DNA of 64,000 nt from Desulfuromonadales bacterium (GTDB lineage: Bacteria; Desulfobacterota; Desulfuromonadia; Desulfuromonadales; JAGXHI01). The notes beneath the pieces were generated by a model. The model did no database searches and was not told the origin of the DNA. It saw only the letters and a program-made list of their open reading frames with translations. The position numbers were made by a program, and so were the translations under genes. How positions within the stretch are numbered: position 1 is the stretch's first letter; every line of letters begins with the position of its first letter. Positions 15,904 to 24,255 of this stretch are shown piece after piece. Location of the stretch: contig JAGXHI010000050.1 in the NCBI GenBank assembly GCA_024636295.1, forward strand, positions 1 to 64,000, in the 5' to 3' direction.

Positions 15904-16998
15904 TCAGGTTTTCTTCTGATGCACCGTGCAGTAGTTTCCTTCCTCCGTCCTGCACTGGTTGCAGGAGACGCATTCGGCCTTTTCACGGTCACCCGATTCC
16001 CATCGCTTCACCAGGGCGGGCTCGGTTAAGAAAGGTCTTGAGAGGGCGAAATACTCGATTTTCGTTTCATTCAAAAGTTTTTCCATGACCTCGGGGGACC
16101 GGAGGCCGCCGACCAGGATAACGGGTGTATCGATCTCCTCGGCGATGCGGGCGGCGTCCTCGGCGAAATACGCCTCCTTCTCTGGGGTATTGATTCCCGG
16201 ACGCGCGAAATAGGCTTTCTGCCCGGCGGCCAGAATCCCACCGCTGATCTCGATGGCGTCGATACCCCGCCGGGAGAGTTCACGGCAGACGTAGAGGCAG
16301 TCCTCGAAGGTCGCCCCGTTCTCCACGTAGTCCCTGGAGTTGATCTTGATCATCACCGGGAAATCCTCGCCGACCCGCCGTCTGATCTCCTCAAGGACCT
16401 CCATCACGATCCGTGAGCGGTTTTCGATGGGACCGCCGTATTCGTCCGTTCTCCTGTTGTGATAAGGGTTCAGGAACTGGCTGAGGAAATATCCGTGGGC
16501 GCCGTGAATCTGTACGCCGTCAAAACCCGCTTCTTTGGCGCGGCGCCCCGCGTCGCCGAAGGCACGGACCAATGTGCTGATATCCTCGCGGGTCATTTCA
16601 CGGCCGGCGACGCCGGTTGCCATCTCCGGTACGCCGGAGGGGCTCCAGATGGTTCTCTCTTCGGGGCGGTGCTTCGTCTGGGTTCCGCCGTAGGCGATCT
16701 GAAGGACGATGGGGCTTCCGTGCCGGTGGGACATCTCCGTCAGGGAACGGTATTGCTCGATGAACCGGTCGTCGTAGATGCCCATCATGCCGGGATTGGG
16801 CTGCTCGTCCTTCATCACGAAGGCATAACCGGTGATAATCAGGCCCACCCCGCCTTTGGCCAGATCCTCGTAAACCTTGAAGAGACGATCGGTCATGCTC
16901 CCGTCGGGAGAGGCCATCCGCTCCCATGTGGCACTTCGCACCAGGCGATTGGGAAGAGTTATCCCGTTGATCCGGGTCCGTTCGAAAAGGTTTTTCAT
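15904..16998 (-). CDS. NADH:flavin oxidoreductase, Old Yellow Enzyme family
   Basis: 364 residues from the ATG at 16998; the frame is open 34 codons further upstream but the family begins at MKNLFERTRINGITLPNR. The FMN-binding TIM barrel shows GVQIHGAHGYFLSQFLNP and DEYGG. The C-terminus ends in CVSCNQC with a further Cys eight residues later (C-x2-C-x2-C-x8-C), the iron-sulfur pattern of the 2,4-dienoyl-CoA reductase branch. The FAD/NAD half of those multidomain enzymes is absent. Likely reduces an activated C=C bond; electron donor and substrate unknown. A hairpin follows the stop. Confidence 0.88.
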   Translation of the reverse strand: MKNLFERTRINGITLPNRLVRSATWERMASPDGSMTDRLFKVYEDLAKGGVGLIITGYAFVMKDEQPNPGMMGIYDDRFIEQYRSLTEMSHRHGSPIVLQIAYGGTQTKHRPEERTIWSPSGVPEMATGVAGREMTREDISTLVRAFGDAGRRAKEAGFDGVQIHGAHGYFLSQFLNPYHNRRTDEYGGPIENRSRIVMEVLEEIRRRVGEDFPVMIKINSRDYVENGATFEDCLYVCRELSRRGIDAIEISGGILAAGQKAYFARPGINTPEKEAYFAEDAARIAEEIDTPVILVGGLRSPEVMEKLLNETKIEYFALSRPFLTEPALVKRWESGDREKAECVSCNQCRTEEGNYCTVHQKKT

Positions 16999-17146
16999 AC
17001 GTCCGAGCCTTTCAGATGAAAGTTGAAACAAGTAATTGAAGGTGCAAACCATACCTGTTATATTCGCGTGAATTGCCGCATCTACTGGTCGAGCGGGCAC
17101 AGGCGGCTCTCAAATTGAATCCGTTTGTGATGTGAAGGAGGCTGTT

Positions 17147-18052
17147 TTGGCGTTCTGGTTTATACTGCGGGAATCCATTTTTCCCATGGCCGCCCTTCTG
17201 GGGATTGCCTATTTCCACCAGAAAATTTTCAAGTCCGACATGCGGCCGCTGAACAACCTGGTGCTGTATGTCCTCCTGCCGGTCAAGATCTTTCACGAAC
17301 TGTCGCTGAAGAAAATCGGCTTCGCGGAACTGGCGGAGCCCTTCCTGTTTATGGTCCTGCTGACCGGAAGTCTTGCCGGGCTTGGCTGGGTGGCGGCGAA
17401 ATTCCTGCGCCTCTCCAAGGAAAAGCGGCTGGCCTTCATCCTGAGCGTGTCCATGATCAACGTGGGCAACTTCGGCATATCGCTCATCTACTTCACCTAC
17501 GGATCGGACGCGGCCTACCAGGCGATCCTGACTTTCGTGGCCTTCAACATCCCCCTGACCACCCTGGCGGTTTACCTTTCCAGCACCAAGGATACCCGCC
17601 TCCAGGCCCTGAAGGACGCCCTCAAAATTCCGATTTTCCATGCAACGGTCGTGGCACTGATCTTTGCGAGCTTCGAGATTCCCATTCCCCCTCTGGTCCA
17701 GGAAGTGACCGGCTACATTGGGCAGGCCACTTTCCCGATGTTCACGTTCGTCTTCGGAATGCAGCTGGCCAACATACGACTCTCCAGGACCATGCTCGCG
17801 CCTGTGGCCACGGCCTCCGTCCTGCGCCTGCTGATTTCCCCGGTCCTGGCGGTGATCTTCCTCACGCTGATCGGCTCGAGCGGACTGAGTTATCAGGTGA
17901 ACCTGGTGCAGACCTCGGCGCCCTCGCCGGTTCTGCCCCTGATGTACGCCATTCGGTTCAATCGCTCCCCCGATCTTCTGGCGGCGATCATCATAGTCAC
18001 CACCATCCTGTCGGCCCTGACCATGCCTCTGGTGATACAGTTTGCAGGATGA
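17147..18052 (+). CDS. AEC-family permease (auxin efflux carrier type)
   Basis: 301 residues with about ten predicted membrane segments in two five-helix halves and the family's central N-VGNFG-like motif (MINVGNFGISLIYFTYG). Members move small organic acids across the inner membrane. The TTG at 17147 is preferred because AAGGAGG lies five bases upstream; a GTG at 17132 overlaps that site. It diverges from the flavin oxidoreductase gene and ends in a perfect bidirectional terminator facing hyuB. It could export or import an acid related to the neighbouring catabolic island, but that is only suggested by position. Confidence 0.85.
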   Translation: MAFWFILRESIFPMAALLGIAYFHQKIFKSDMRPLNNLVLYVLLPVKIFHELSLKKIGFAELAEPFLFMVLLTGSLAGLGWVAAKFLRLSKEKRLAFILSVSMINVGNFGISLIYFTYGSDAAYQAILTFVAFNIPLTTLAVYLSSTKDTRLQALKDALKIPIFHATVVALIFASFEIPIPPLVQEVTGYIGQATFPMFTFVFGMQLANIRLSRTMLAPVATASVLRLLISPVLAVIFLTLIGSSGLSYQVNLVQTSAPSPVLPLMYAIRFNRSPDLLAAIIIVTTILSALTMPLVIQFAG

Positions 18053-18063
18053 TTTCTGTAAAT

Positions 18064-18094
18064 AAACGCCGGGACCTTTTCGGACCCGGCGTTT
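18064..18094. terminator. Bidirectional terminator between the AEC and hyuB genes
   Basis: AAACGCCGGG and CCCGGCGTTT form a perfect 10-bp stem around an 11-base loop, between two convergent genes. T-rich arms on each side serve either direction. Confidence 0.85.
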
Positions 18095-18115
18095 CTGCCA
18101 TCTCCAAACAAACAA

Positions 18116-19690
18116 TCAGGGTTTCCCGTAACCGCCGCCTCCCGGCGTTTCGATCCTCACGGTATCCCCCTTCTTCAGCTTCGCATTGAATTTTCCAGGC
18201 ATCTTCTCTTTCTTTCCCTGGCGGATGAGGATGTTGGCGCCGGGTGTTCCCGGCTCGCCTCCGGCGAGACCGTACGGGGGGATGGCCCGGCGCTCGGAGA
18301 GGACCGTCATTTCGGCATCGGAAAGCAGGCGGATCTCACGGACGATTCCGTCCCCACCCGAAAATTTCCCCTTGCCGCCCGTTCCCCTGCGAATGGAGTA
18401 CTCGGTCACAAGGAAGGGATAGGCGTACTCGAGGGCCTCAACCGGCGTGTTGAGGGTGTTGGTCATGTGGCAGTGGACCGCCGATTCCCCCCGTCGGATG
18501 GCGGAGGCGCCCATCCCGCCGGCGATCGTCTCGTAATAGGCGTAAGCCTTGCCCGTGCGATCGTCCTTTCCGCCGATGGTGGTGTTGTTCATCGTCCCCT
18601 GTGAGGCGGCGGGAATCTGCTCCGGAAGCGCCTTTGCCAGGGCGCCCAGGACCACATCCACGACGCGCTGGCTGGTCTCCACATTGCCACCCGCCACCGC
18701 CGCGGGAAATTCCGCATCGACGATGGAGCCTTTGCGGGTCTTGACGGTAATGGGTCGGACGCAGCCGGCGTTGGTGGGGATATTCTCCGAGACCAGCGCC
18801 CTGAAAACGTACAGCACCGCCGAGAGGGTGATGGCGTACACGGCGTTGACGCTTCCTTCCACCTGGTCTCCGGAGCGGCTGAAATCCAGAGAAGCGGTAT
18901 CGCCCCGGATGTCGATGTCCACCGAGATGGGAATCCGGGACCTGGACCAGCCGTCGTCGTCCATATAATCCTCGAAAGAATAAACGCCGTCGGGGATGTC
19001 GGAGATGACCTTGCGTGTGATGGTTTCAGCGTAATCGATCAACCGCTCGCCATAGAATTTCACCGTGTCGAGATTGTATTTCTCCACCAACTCCCGCATG
19101 CGCGACACGCCGGTCAGATTGGCCATGATCTGCGCCGAGAAATCACCCTCCCGCTCCACGGGAGTGCGGATGTTGTTGAGGAGAAATTTCATCAGCTTGG
19201 CGTCCACCTCTCCGCCCTCCACGATTTTCAGGGGAGGAATGATCACTCCTTCCTGAAAGAGGGAGGTGGACAGGGGCATCGAGCCGGAGGACATCCCGCC
19301 CACGTCCGCATGATGCGCCCGGTTGGCCACGAAGAATTCGGGTTTGTCGCCTCCACAGAAGACCGGCGCCACGATGGTGATGTCGGGCAGGTGCGTCCCC
19401 CCTTTATAGGGATCGTTCAGGAACACCATGTCGCCCGGTTTCATTTCGACATCTTTGACCGCGGAAGCGACCGAAAGGGGCATCGAACCGAGATGGACGG
19501 GTTGGTGGTCGGCCTGGGCCACGGTTTCGCCTCTGCCGTTGAACACAGCGCAGGAGAAATCGCGGCGCTCCTTGATGTTGGGGGAAAAGGCCGTCCGGTT
19601 AAGGGTCACTCCCATCTCTTCGGCGATGGAAGAAAACCGGTTTTTGAATACTTCCAGAAGGATCGGATTCACTTGCATGGGGCGCCTCAT
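18116..19690 (-). CDS. hyuB: Hydantoinase B / oxoprolinase family subunit B
   Basis: 524 residues, full length for the HyuB family. Typical blocks are visible: FSCAVFNGRGETVAQADHQP, MVFLNDPYKGGTHLPDI, NRAHHADVGG and a C-terminal GGGDGIVRE-like segment with TPGGGGYG at the end. With HyuA it forms ATP-dependent enzymes that open hydantoins, 5-oxoproline or related cyclic amides, or act as carboxylases on ketones in some relatives. The start ATG overlaps the hyuA stop (ATGA), so the two subunits are translated together. Exact substrate unknown. Confidence 0.9.
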   Translation of the reverse strand: MRRPMQVNPILLEVFKNRFSSIAEEMGVTLNRTAFSPNIKERRDFSCAVFNGRGETVAQADHQPVHLGSMPLSVASAVKDVEMKPGDMVFLNDPYKGGTHLPDITIVAPVFCGGDKPEFFVANRAHHADVGGMSSGSMPLSTSLFQEGVIIPPLKIVEGGEVDAKLMKFLLNNIRTPVEREGDFSAQIMANLTGVSRMRELVEKYNLDTVKFYGERLIDYAETITRKVISDIPDGVYSFEDYMDDDGWSRSRIPISVDIDIRGDTASLDFSRSGDQVEGSVNAVYAITLSAVLYVFRALVSENIPTNAGCVRPITVKTRKGSIVDAEFPAAVAGGNVETSQRVVDVVLGALAKALPEQIPAASQGTMNNTTIGGKDDRTGKAYAYYETIAGGMGASAIRRGESAVHCHMTNTLNTPVEALEYAYPFLVTEYSIRRGTGGKGKFSGGDGIVREIRLLSDAEMTVLSERRAIPPYGLAGGEPGTPGANILIRQGKKEKMPGKFNAKLKKGDTVRIETPGGGGYGKP

Positions 19691-21663
19691 GAGTTCCTGA
19701 TTTCAAGAATAAGATTGCCGTAAGCATCCACTTTGCCGGAGGCGAAGGGCGGGACCACGATCGTGGAGGAATATTCCACGAGAATGGCCGGCCCTTCGAT
19801 CCTGTTGCCGTGCCGGAGCATCTCGCGGCGGATTACCGCCGTTTCGTGAGACTCCGAATCGAAGACGACCTTCCGCGTGCCGACAACGGCTTCCGGTGCG
19901 ATCTCTTCCCCCTCCCGCGGAAAAGTCTTCATCTCCGGCTTTTCCGGAAGACCCCGGGCCCGCAGGCGGATATTGACGATCTCGATCACCTTGTCCGGAT
20001 TGGCGAAGCCGTAAACCTTTTCGTGCATCCCGTGGAAGGTTTGGCTGAAATCTTCTCCGAAAGGGACGATGAGTTCGTAGGACTGTCCTTCGTAGCGCAT
20101 GTCCAGGTAGCGTTCGCAGACGATGGCGGACTCTTCCAGGCCTTCTCTGAGCAGCTCGGCTTTTCCACGCTCTTCCATCTCCTCGAACATTTTCAGGAGA
20201 GAGTCGTAATCGGTATCGGGTTCCTTGATCATCACCGTCCGGGAATAATCCTTGATCACGTCGGCGGTGAGCATGCCGATGGCCGAGAGGATACCCGGAT
20301 TGTTCGGGATGAAAACGGTCGGGATGTTGAGGAGCCGCGCCAGAAAAGCGCAGTGCATTCCCCCTGCCCCTCCAAAGGAGAAGAGGGAGAATTCCCTCGG
20401 GTCATAGCCTCTCTCCACGGAAATGACCCGGATGGCCCTTTCCATGTTCGTATTGGCTACGGCCAGGATCCCCTCGGCCAGCGCCATGGGACTCAGTCCG
20501 ATTTCCGCGGCGGCCTCTTCGAAATGACGGTTGAGCTTTTCATCGTGCAGCCGCATGTCGCCGCCGAGGAAGTTCTCCGGTACCAGTCGCCCCAGGAAGA
20601 GATTGGCATCGGTGACGGTGATGCGCTCTCCTTTTCCGTAGCAGATAGGGCCCGGATCGGCGCCCGCGCTTTCCGGTCCCACACGCAGGGAGCCGCCCAC
20701 ATCCACTTCGGCGATGGAGCCGCCCCCGGCGCCGACGGTATGAATGTCGATCATCGGCACCTTGACGGGGTAAGCGGAAATTCCCGCCTCGAGGGTCATG
20801 GGAAGCTTGCCGTCGATCAGGGCGACGTCCGTGGATGTTCCTCCCATATCGAAAGTGATCAGCTTCTCAAAACCGGCAGCCCGGCCGATCTCGAAAGCCC
20901 CCACGGCGCCGCCGGCCGGACCGGAGAGAATGGTGCGCACCGATTCGTCCATCGCCGTCTGCGCCGAGATGCTTCCGCCGTTGCTCTGCATGATCCGGAG
21001 GGAATCCTCTCCCACCTCTTTGATCAGGTAGGTGATGTACCTTTTCATTTTGGGGCTGACGTAAGCGTTTATGACCGTGGTGGAGGTCCGTTCGAACTCC
21101 CGGAATTCACCAAGAATCTCGTGGGAGAGGGAAATCGGAACGCCAAGCTCCTCGAGTTCTCTTCGGACCGTTTTCTCATGTTCCGGATTGAGAAAGGAAA
21201 AGAGCAGGCAGACGGCAATGGATTCCACATCCGCGGCCCGCACCAGATCCCGCATCCGGGTCAGGTCGGAGGGGGTGAGGGGCTCGAGTTCCACGCCGTC
21301 GCAGTTGATTCGTCCCTTGAGTCCGAACCGAAGGTTCGAGGGGACGATATGGGGTTCCTTGCGGTACTTCAGATCGTACAGGCTGAATCGATTCTGTCGA
21401 CCGATTTCGATAACGTCCTCGAACCCTGCGTTTGTGATCAGGGCGGTTTTCACGCCTTTGCGCTCCAGGATGGCGTTTGTCGCCACGGTGGAGCCGTGAA
21501 CGACTTTGGCGTCCCGGTCCCGGGAGATCTTGCGGATCCCCTCCAGAACAGCCATCGCGGGATTTTCGGGCGTGGAGAGTTGTTTGTAGACTCCCCATTT
21601 TTCGCCGTCCTTGTAGATGAAGTCTGTGAAGGTGCCACCGGTGTCCACACCAATCAGAACCAT
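19687..21663 (-). CDS. hyuA: Hydantoinase A / oxoprolinase family subunit A
   Basis: 658 residues from the ATG at 21663, which has GAGGAGGAAAC just upstream; the frame extends further but the family begins MVLIGVDTGGTFTDF. The actin-like ATPase fold shows that N-terminal phosphate loop, SGPAGGAVGA and FDMGGTSTDVALIDG. It activates the cyclic substrate with ATP while HyuB supplies the rest of the active site. It is 47 bases downstream of the FadR-type regulator and probably in its operon. The TRAP transporter reads the other way from the same control region. Substrate not predictable beyond cyclic amide, imide or ketone classes. Confidence 0.9.
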   Translation of the reverse strand: MVLIGVDTGGTFTDFIYKDGEKWGVYKQLSTPENPAMAVLEGIRKISRDRDAKVVHGSTVATNAILERKGVKTALITNAGFEDVIEIGRQNRFSLYDLKYRKEPHIVPSNLRFGLKGRINCDGVELEPLTPSDLTRMRDLVRAADVESIAVCLLFSFLNPEHEKTVRRELEELGVPISLSHEILGEFREFERTSTTVINAYVSPKMKRYITYLIKEVGEDSLRIMQSNGGSISAQTAMDESVRTILSGPAGGAVGAFEIGRAAGFEKLITFDMGGTSTDVALIDGKLPMTLEAGISAYPVKVPMIDIHTVGAGGGSIAEVDVGGSLRVGPESAGADPGPICYGKGERITVTDANLFLGRLVPENFLGGDMRLHDEKLNRHFEEAAAEIGLSPMALAEGILAVANTNMERAIRVISVERGYDPREFSLFSFGGAGGMHCAFLARLLNIPTVFIPNNPGILSAIGMLTADVIKDYSRTVMIKEPDTDYDSLLKMFEEMEERGKAELLREGLEESAIVCERYLDMRYEGQSYELIVPFGEDFSQTFHGMHEKVYGFANPDKVIEIVNIRLRARGLPEKPEMKTFPREGEEIAPEAVVGTRKVVFDSESHETAVIRREMLRHGNRIEGPAILVEYSSTIVVPPFASGKVDAYGNLILEIRNS

Positions 21664-21710
21664 AAATGTTTCCTCCTGTCCTCTTTCGTCTTTATTGTTC
21701 TTTGAACTTC

Positions 21711-22445
21711 TCAACCTTTGAGAACGGTCTGGTGGACCGTCAGCACCCCCTGGCGGCAGGCGCTGCATCGAATATGCCGCAGCATGGTCGAGCGGGCCTT
21801 CTCGGCATCGCAGCCTGCAACGGCTTCGTAAACCTCCCTGTGTTCATCGAGAACAAGGCGGGCCAGTTCCGGGTCCATCGGGAAACTTCTTCGGGTGTCG
21901 TGAATGACCACCCAGATTTTGCGGTCGAGGTATTTGAGAAAATCGGCAAGATAGCTGTTTCTTGCAGCTTCAGCAAGAATACGGTGAAAGGCGAGATCCT
22001 CCGCCGAGCCGTCGCTTCCTTCATCAATGGCACGTTCCATACCCAGAAGTGCATCGGAGAGGCGACTCATCTGACTCTCCGAATGACGCTCCGCGGCCAG
22101 CGCGGCGATGTCCTTTTCCAGGATGCCCCGGAATTCATAGAGCCGTCCCAGGTCATCCTTGTTTTCAATGTCGATTTCATCCAGACGAAAGGTGCGGCGT
22201 TCCGAGTGATCCAGGATGACGGCGCCGGTCCGTTTCTGCGACTCCAGAAGCCCGTCGTATTTGAGGCGGGCCAAAGCCTCTCGGATCACCGTGCGACTGA
22301 CGCCAAATTCTCCTGCCAGGACGGTTTCCGAAGGAAGAACGTCCCCCGCGAGAAAGGCGCCGCGGGTGATCTGCCCTGAAATGAACTCGGCCACCTGGTC
22401 GGCCAGACTCTTCGAGCGGAGAATGCGTGCTTTTTTAAAATCCAT
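21711..22445 (-). CDS. FadR-subfamily GntR transcriptional regulator
   Basis: 244 residues: an N-terminal winged helix (about 10-75, with VLPSETVLAGEFGVSRTVIREAL-type helix-turn-helix, quoted only in part as SRTVIREALARL) and an FCD ligand domain with metal-binding histidines (residues around LAFHRILAEA and DEHREVYEA, HIRCSAC). Such proteins usually release DNA when they bind a small carboxylic acid. Two matching operators overlap its own promoter at 22461-22498, so autoregulation together with hyuAB is likely, and control of the divergent TRAP operon is possible. Confidence 0.92.
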   Translation of the reverse strand: MDFKKARILRSKSLADQVAEFISGQITRGAFLAGDVLPSETVLAGEFGVSRTVIREALARLKYDGLLESQKRTGAVILDHSERRTFRLDEIDIENKDDLGRLYEFRGILEKDIAALAAERHSESQMSRLSDALLGMERAIDEGSDGSAEDLAFHRILAEAARNSYLADFLKYLDRKIWVVIHDTRRSFPMDPELARLVLDEHREVYEAVAGCDAEKARSTMLRHIRCSACRQGVLTVHQTVLKG

Positions 22446-22460
22446 TTTTTCCCCCTTGTT

Positions 22461-22498
22461 TTGTCATACAATACTATTAAAATTCTTGTCAGACAAGA
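22461..22498 (-). promoter_or_regulatory. FadR-type double operator on the regulator-hyuAB promoter
   Basis: On the minus strand TTGTCT (22496-22491) and TATTGT (22473-22468) are spaced 17 bases and form a good promoter about 23 bases before the regulator start. TTGTCAGACAA (22486-22496, within a 15-base perfect palindrome 22484-22498) covers the -35, and TTGTCATACAA (22461-22471) covers the -10. Both fit the T-N-GT-N3-AC-N-A consensus of FadR-type regulators; centres are 25 bases apart. Confidence 0.7.
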
Positions 22499-22572
22499 GA
22501 AACCGTGGCATAGTCGTGAGGCGCCACATGAAAGATTTCGGCTATTTGGGTAGAATTTCCCGAGTTTAGGAA

Positions 22573-22692
22573 TATAATTTCACGGCATGTTTTTTATTTT
22601 ACTCTGCGTGAGGGGGACATCATTCGATCCGGCGGAGCATTAACCAACACGGCACGTTCTCTGTGCCCATCCCCCGCGATTAAAAATCGCGG
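22573..22692 (+). promoter_or_regulatory. Promoter -10 and leader hairpins of the TRAP operon
   Basis: TATAAT at 22573-22578 is a consensus -10, but no good -35 is visible, so activation or a weak promoter is possible. The leader carries GGCAC/GTGCC (22651-22667) and a perfect hairpin CCGCGATT-AAA-AATCGCGG (22674-22692) that ends four bases before the AAGGAGG ribosome-binding site of dctP. The hairpin may protect the message or affect translation. Confidence 0.45.
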
Positions 22693-22707
22693 TAAAAGGA
22701 GGAATGG

Positions 22708-23703
22708 ATGAAAAAGATCACCCTGTCGCTCATTGTGGCTGTTCTCTCTATCGGTCTGAGCCTGCCCGCTCTGGCGCTGGAGAAACTCGATCTGGCTACG
22801 ACCTATTCAGGCGCGAACATTCATGCAGAGACCTGTCGGGAGTTCGCCAGTCGGGTTGAGAAAGCAACCGACGGAAAACTCGTCGTCGCCGTGCATGAAG
22901 GAGGGGCCCTGGGCCTCAAGGACGAAGACCATTTTACCTCGATCACGGACGGCATCGTTCCGATGGCGAGCGTTCTCATGGGCGCGGCGATCGGAACCTC
23001 TCCCATTTATGCTCTGAGCACCTCTCCCTTCCTCGTCAAGGATTTTAAAGAAGCCAAGCTCCTTCATGATATCGCGCGGCCCTATTACGACAAGGAAGCA
23101 AAAAAGTACAACCAGCTGATCCTCTATACCGCCCCCTGGCCACCCAGCTCTATTCACGCCAAGCGGCCCATCAAGAAATATGAAGATATTCAGGGATTGC
23201 GCATCCGTACCTATGACAAGAACGGAACGGACGTTCTCAAGCAAGCCGGCGCCAACGCTGTTGTCATGTCCTGGGGCGACGTCTACCCGGCGCTTGCCAC
23301 CGGAACCATCGATTCGGTTCTGACCTCATCCACCAGCGCCGTGGCCGGAAAGTTCTGGGAAGTTCTTACGGATACCACCCGCGTCAATTTTGCCATTCCG
23401 CTCAACATGATCAACATTAACCTGGATACCTTCAACGGATTGCCAAAAGAGCAGCAGGAAAAACTTCTGAAGATCGGCAAGGAGATGGAGGAGCGCCAGT
23501 GGAAACTCGCAGAGGAATCCATGGCGGCCGAAGAGAAAATTCTCGCTGAAAACGGAATGAACATTCATCGTGAAGTCTCAGAGGAACTGGCCTCCAAGCT
23601 GAGGGCGAGCGGACAGGACATCATTGAGGACTGGCTCAAAAAGACCGGCAAAGACGGCAAGGCTATTCTCGACGAGTTCGAAAAGAAGAGATCATCTCTC
23701 TAA
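22708..23703 (+). CDS. dctP: TRAP transporter substrate-binding protein (DctP family)
   Basis: 331 residues with a cleaved-type signal peptide (about 1-23, ending LPALA). The periplasmic domain has the family's carboxylate-binding region: an Arg in GLRIRTYDKNG (about 170) and the ASSVL/MSWGDVYPALATG segment. It delivers an organic acid to the DctQM permease, driven by an ion gradient. AAGGAGG lies just before the ATG. First gene of a six-gene rightward unit; the neighbouring hydrolases suggest the ligand is their substrate. Confidence 0.93.
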   Translation: MKKITLSLIVAVLSIGLSLPALALEKLDLATTYSGANIHAETCREFASRVEKATDGKLVVAVHEGGALGLKDEDHFTSITDGIVPMASVLMGAAIGTSPIYALSTSPFLVKDFKEAKLLHDIARPYYDKEAKKYNQLILYTAPWPPSSIHAKRPIKKYEDIQGLRIRTYDKNGTDVLKQAGANAVVMSWGDVYPALATGTIDSVLTSSTSAVAGKFWEVLTDTTRVNFAIPLNMININLDTFNGLPKEQQEKLLKIGKEMEERQWKLAEESMAAEEKILAENGMNIHREVSEELASKLRASGQDIIEDWLKKTGKDGKAILDEFEKKRSSL

Positions 23704-23715
23704 GGCTTTTTTGAA

Positions 23716-24255
23716 ATGAATCTTGAAAATCATCCTATGGCCGACCGGCTGCTGAGGGCAGTGCATCTGCTCTCGGTAGCCGGAGCAGTTCTGGGCGGAG
23801 TTCTGTTTACACTGATGACTCTGCTTATTCTTGCAGAGGTCCTGCTTCGGACTTTCTTTGAGAAATCGACGCTTGTGGCGAGCGAATATTCGGGATATCT
23901 GCTGGCCGCCATGATCTATCTGGCCCTTGCTTTTTCTTTCCGGGACGGCGCTCAAATCCGCATCTCCTTCCTGAAGGAGCGCCTGAAGGGTCTTCCCCTT
24001 CACATCTTTGAGATCACATGCACGGTGATTGCAGCCATTCTGTGCATCCTGTCCTCGATTTTTCTCTGGGATATGGTGAAGACTTCCTTCGAACGGGGGG
24101 TTGTCGCCTATTCGGTTGTGGAAACTCCTCTATGGATTCCACAGTCCACCGTTTTTGCAGGAATGGTGCTCCTGTCGCTTCAGGTGCTGGCCTATCTGCT
24201 CTATCTGATTCTGCGGGGCCCTGGCGCCGTGGAATCGAATCCGGTCAATATATGA
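23716..24255 (+). CDS. dctQ: TRAP transporter small permease (DctQ family)
   Basis: 179 residues with four predicted membrane helices, the normal DctQ architecture (helices near 20-45, 52-75, 95-120 and 140-170). The conserved start of the second helix (SEYSGYLLAAMIYLALAFSFRDGAQIR) region is present, with the polar REG/RDG turn. It holds the large subunit DctM and the binding protein together. It begins 12 bases after dctP and its stop overlaps the start of dctM. Confidence 0.9.
   Translation: MNLENHPMADRLLRAVHLLSVAGAVLGGVLFTLMTLLILAEVLLRTFFEKSTLVASEYSGYLLAAMIYLALAFSFRDGAQIRISFLKERLKGLPLHIFEITCTVIAAILCILSSIFLWDMVKTSFERGVVAYSVVETPLWIPQSTVFAGMVLLSLQVLAYLLYLILRGPGAVESNPVNI

Noticed and set aside
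19810..21705. A 631-residue open frame on the plus strand opposite hyuA
   Set aside because: It mirrors hyuA, whose protein has full family motifs. High-GC genes often leave long open frames on the other strand. No start signal or motif.
22651..22667. A sigma54-like GGCAC...GTGC promoter before dctP
   Set aside because: The GG and GC elements are not 10 bases apart, so the spacing fails the -24/-12 rule. It fits a hairpin better.
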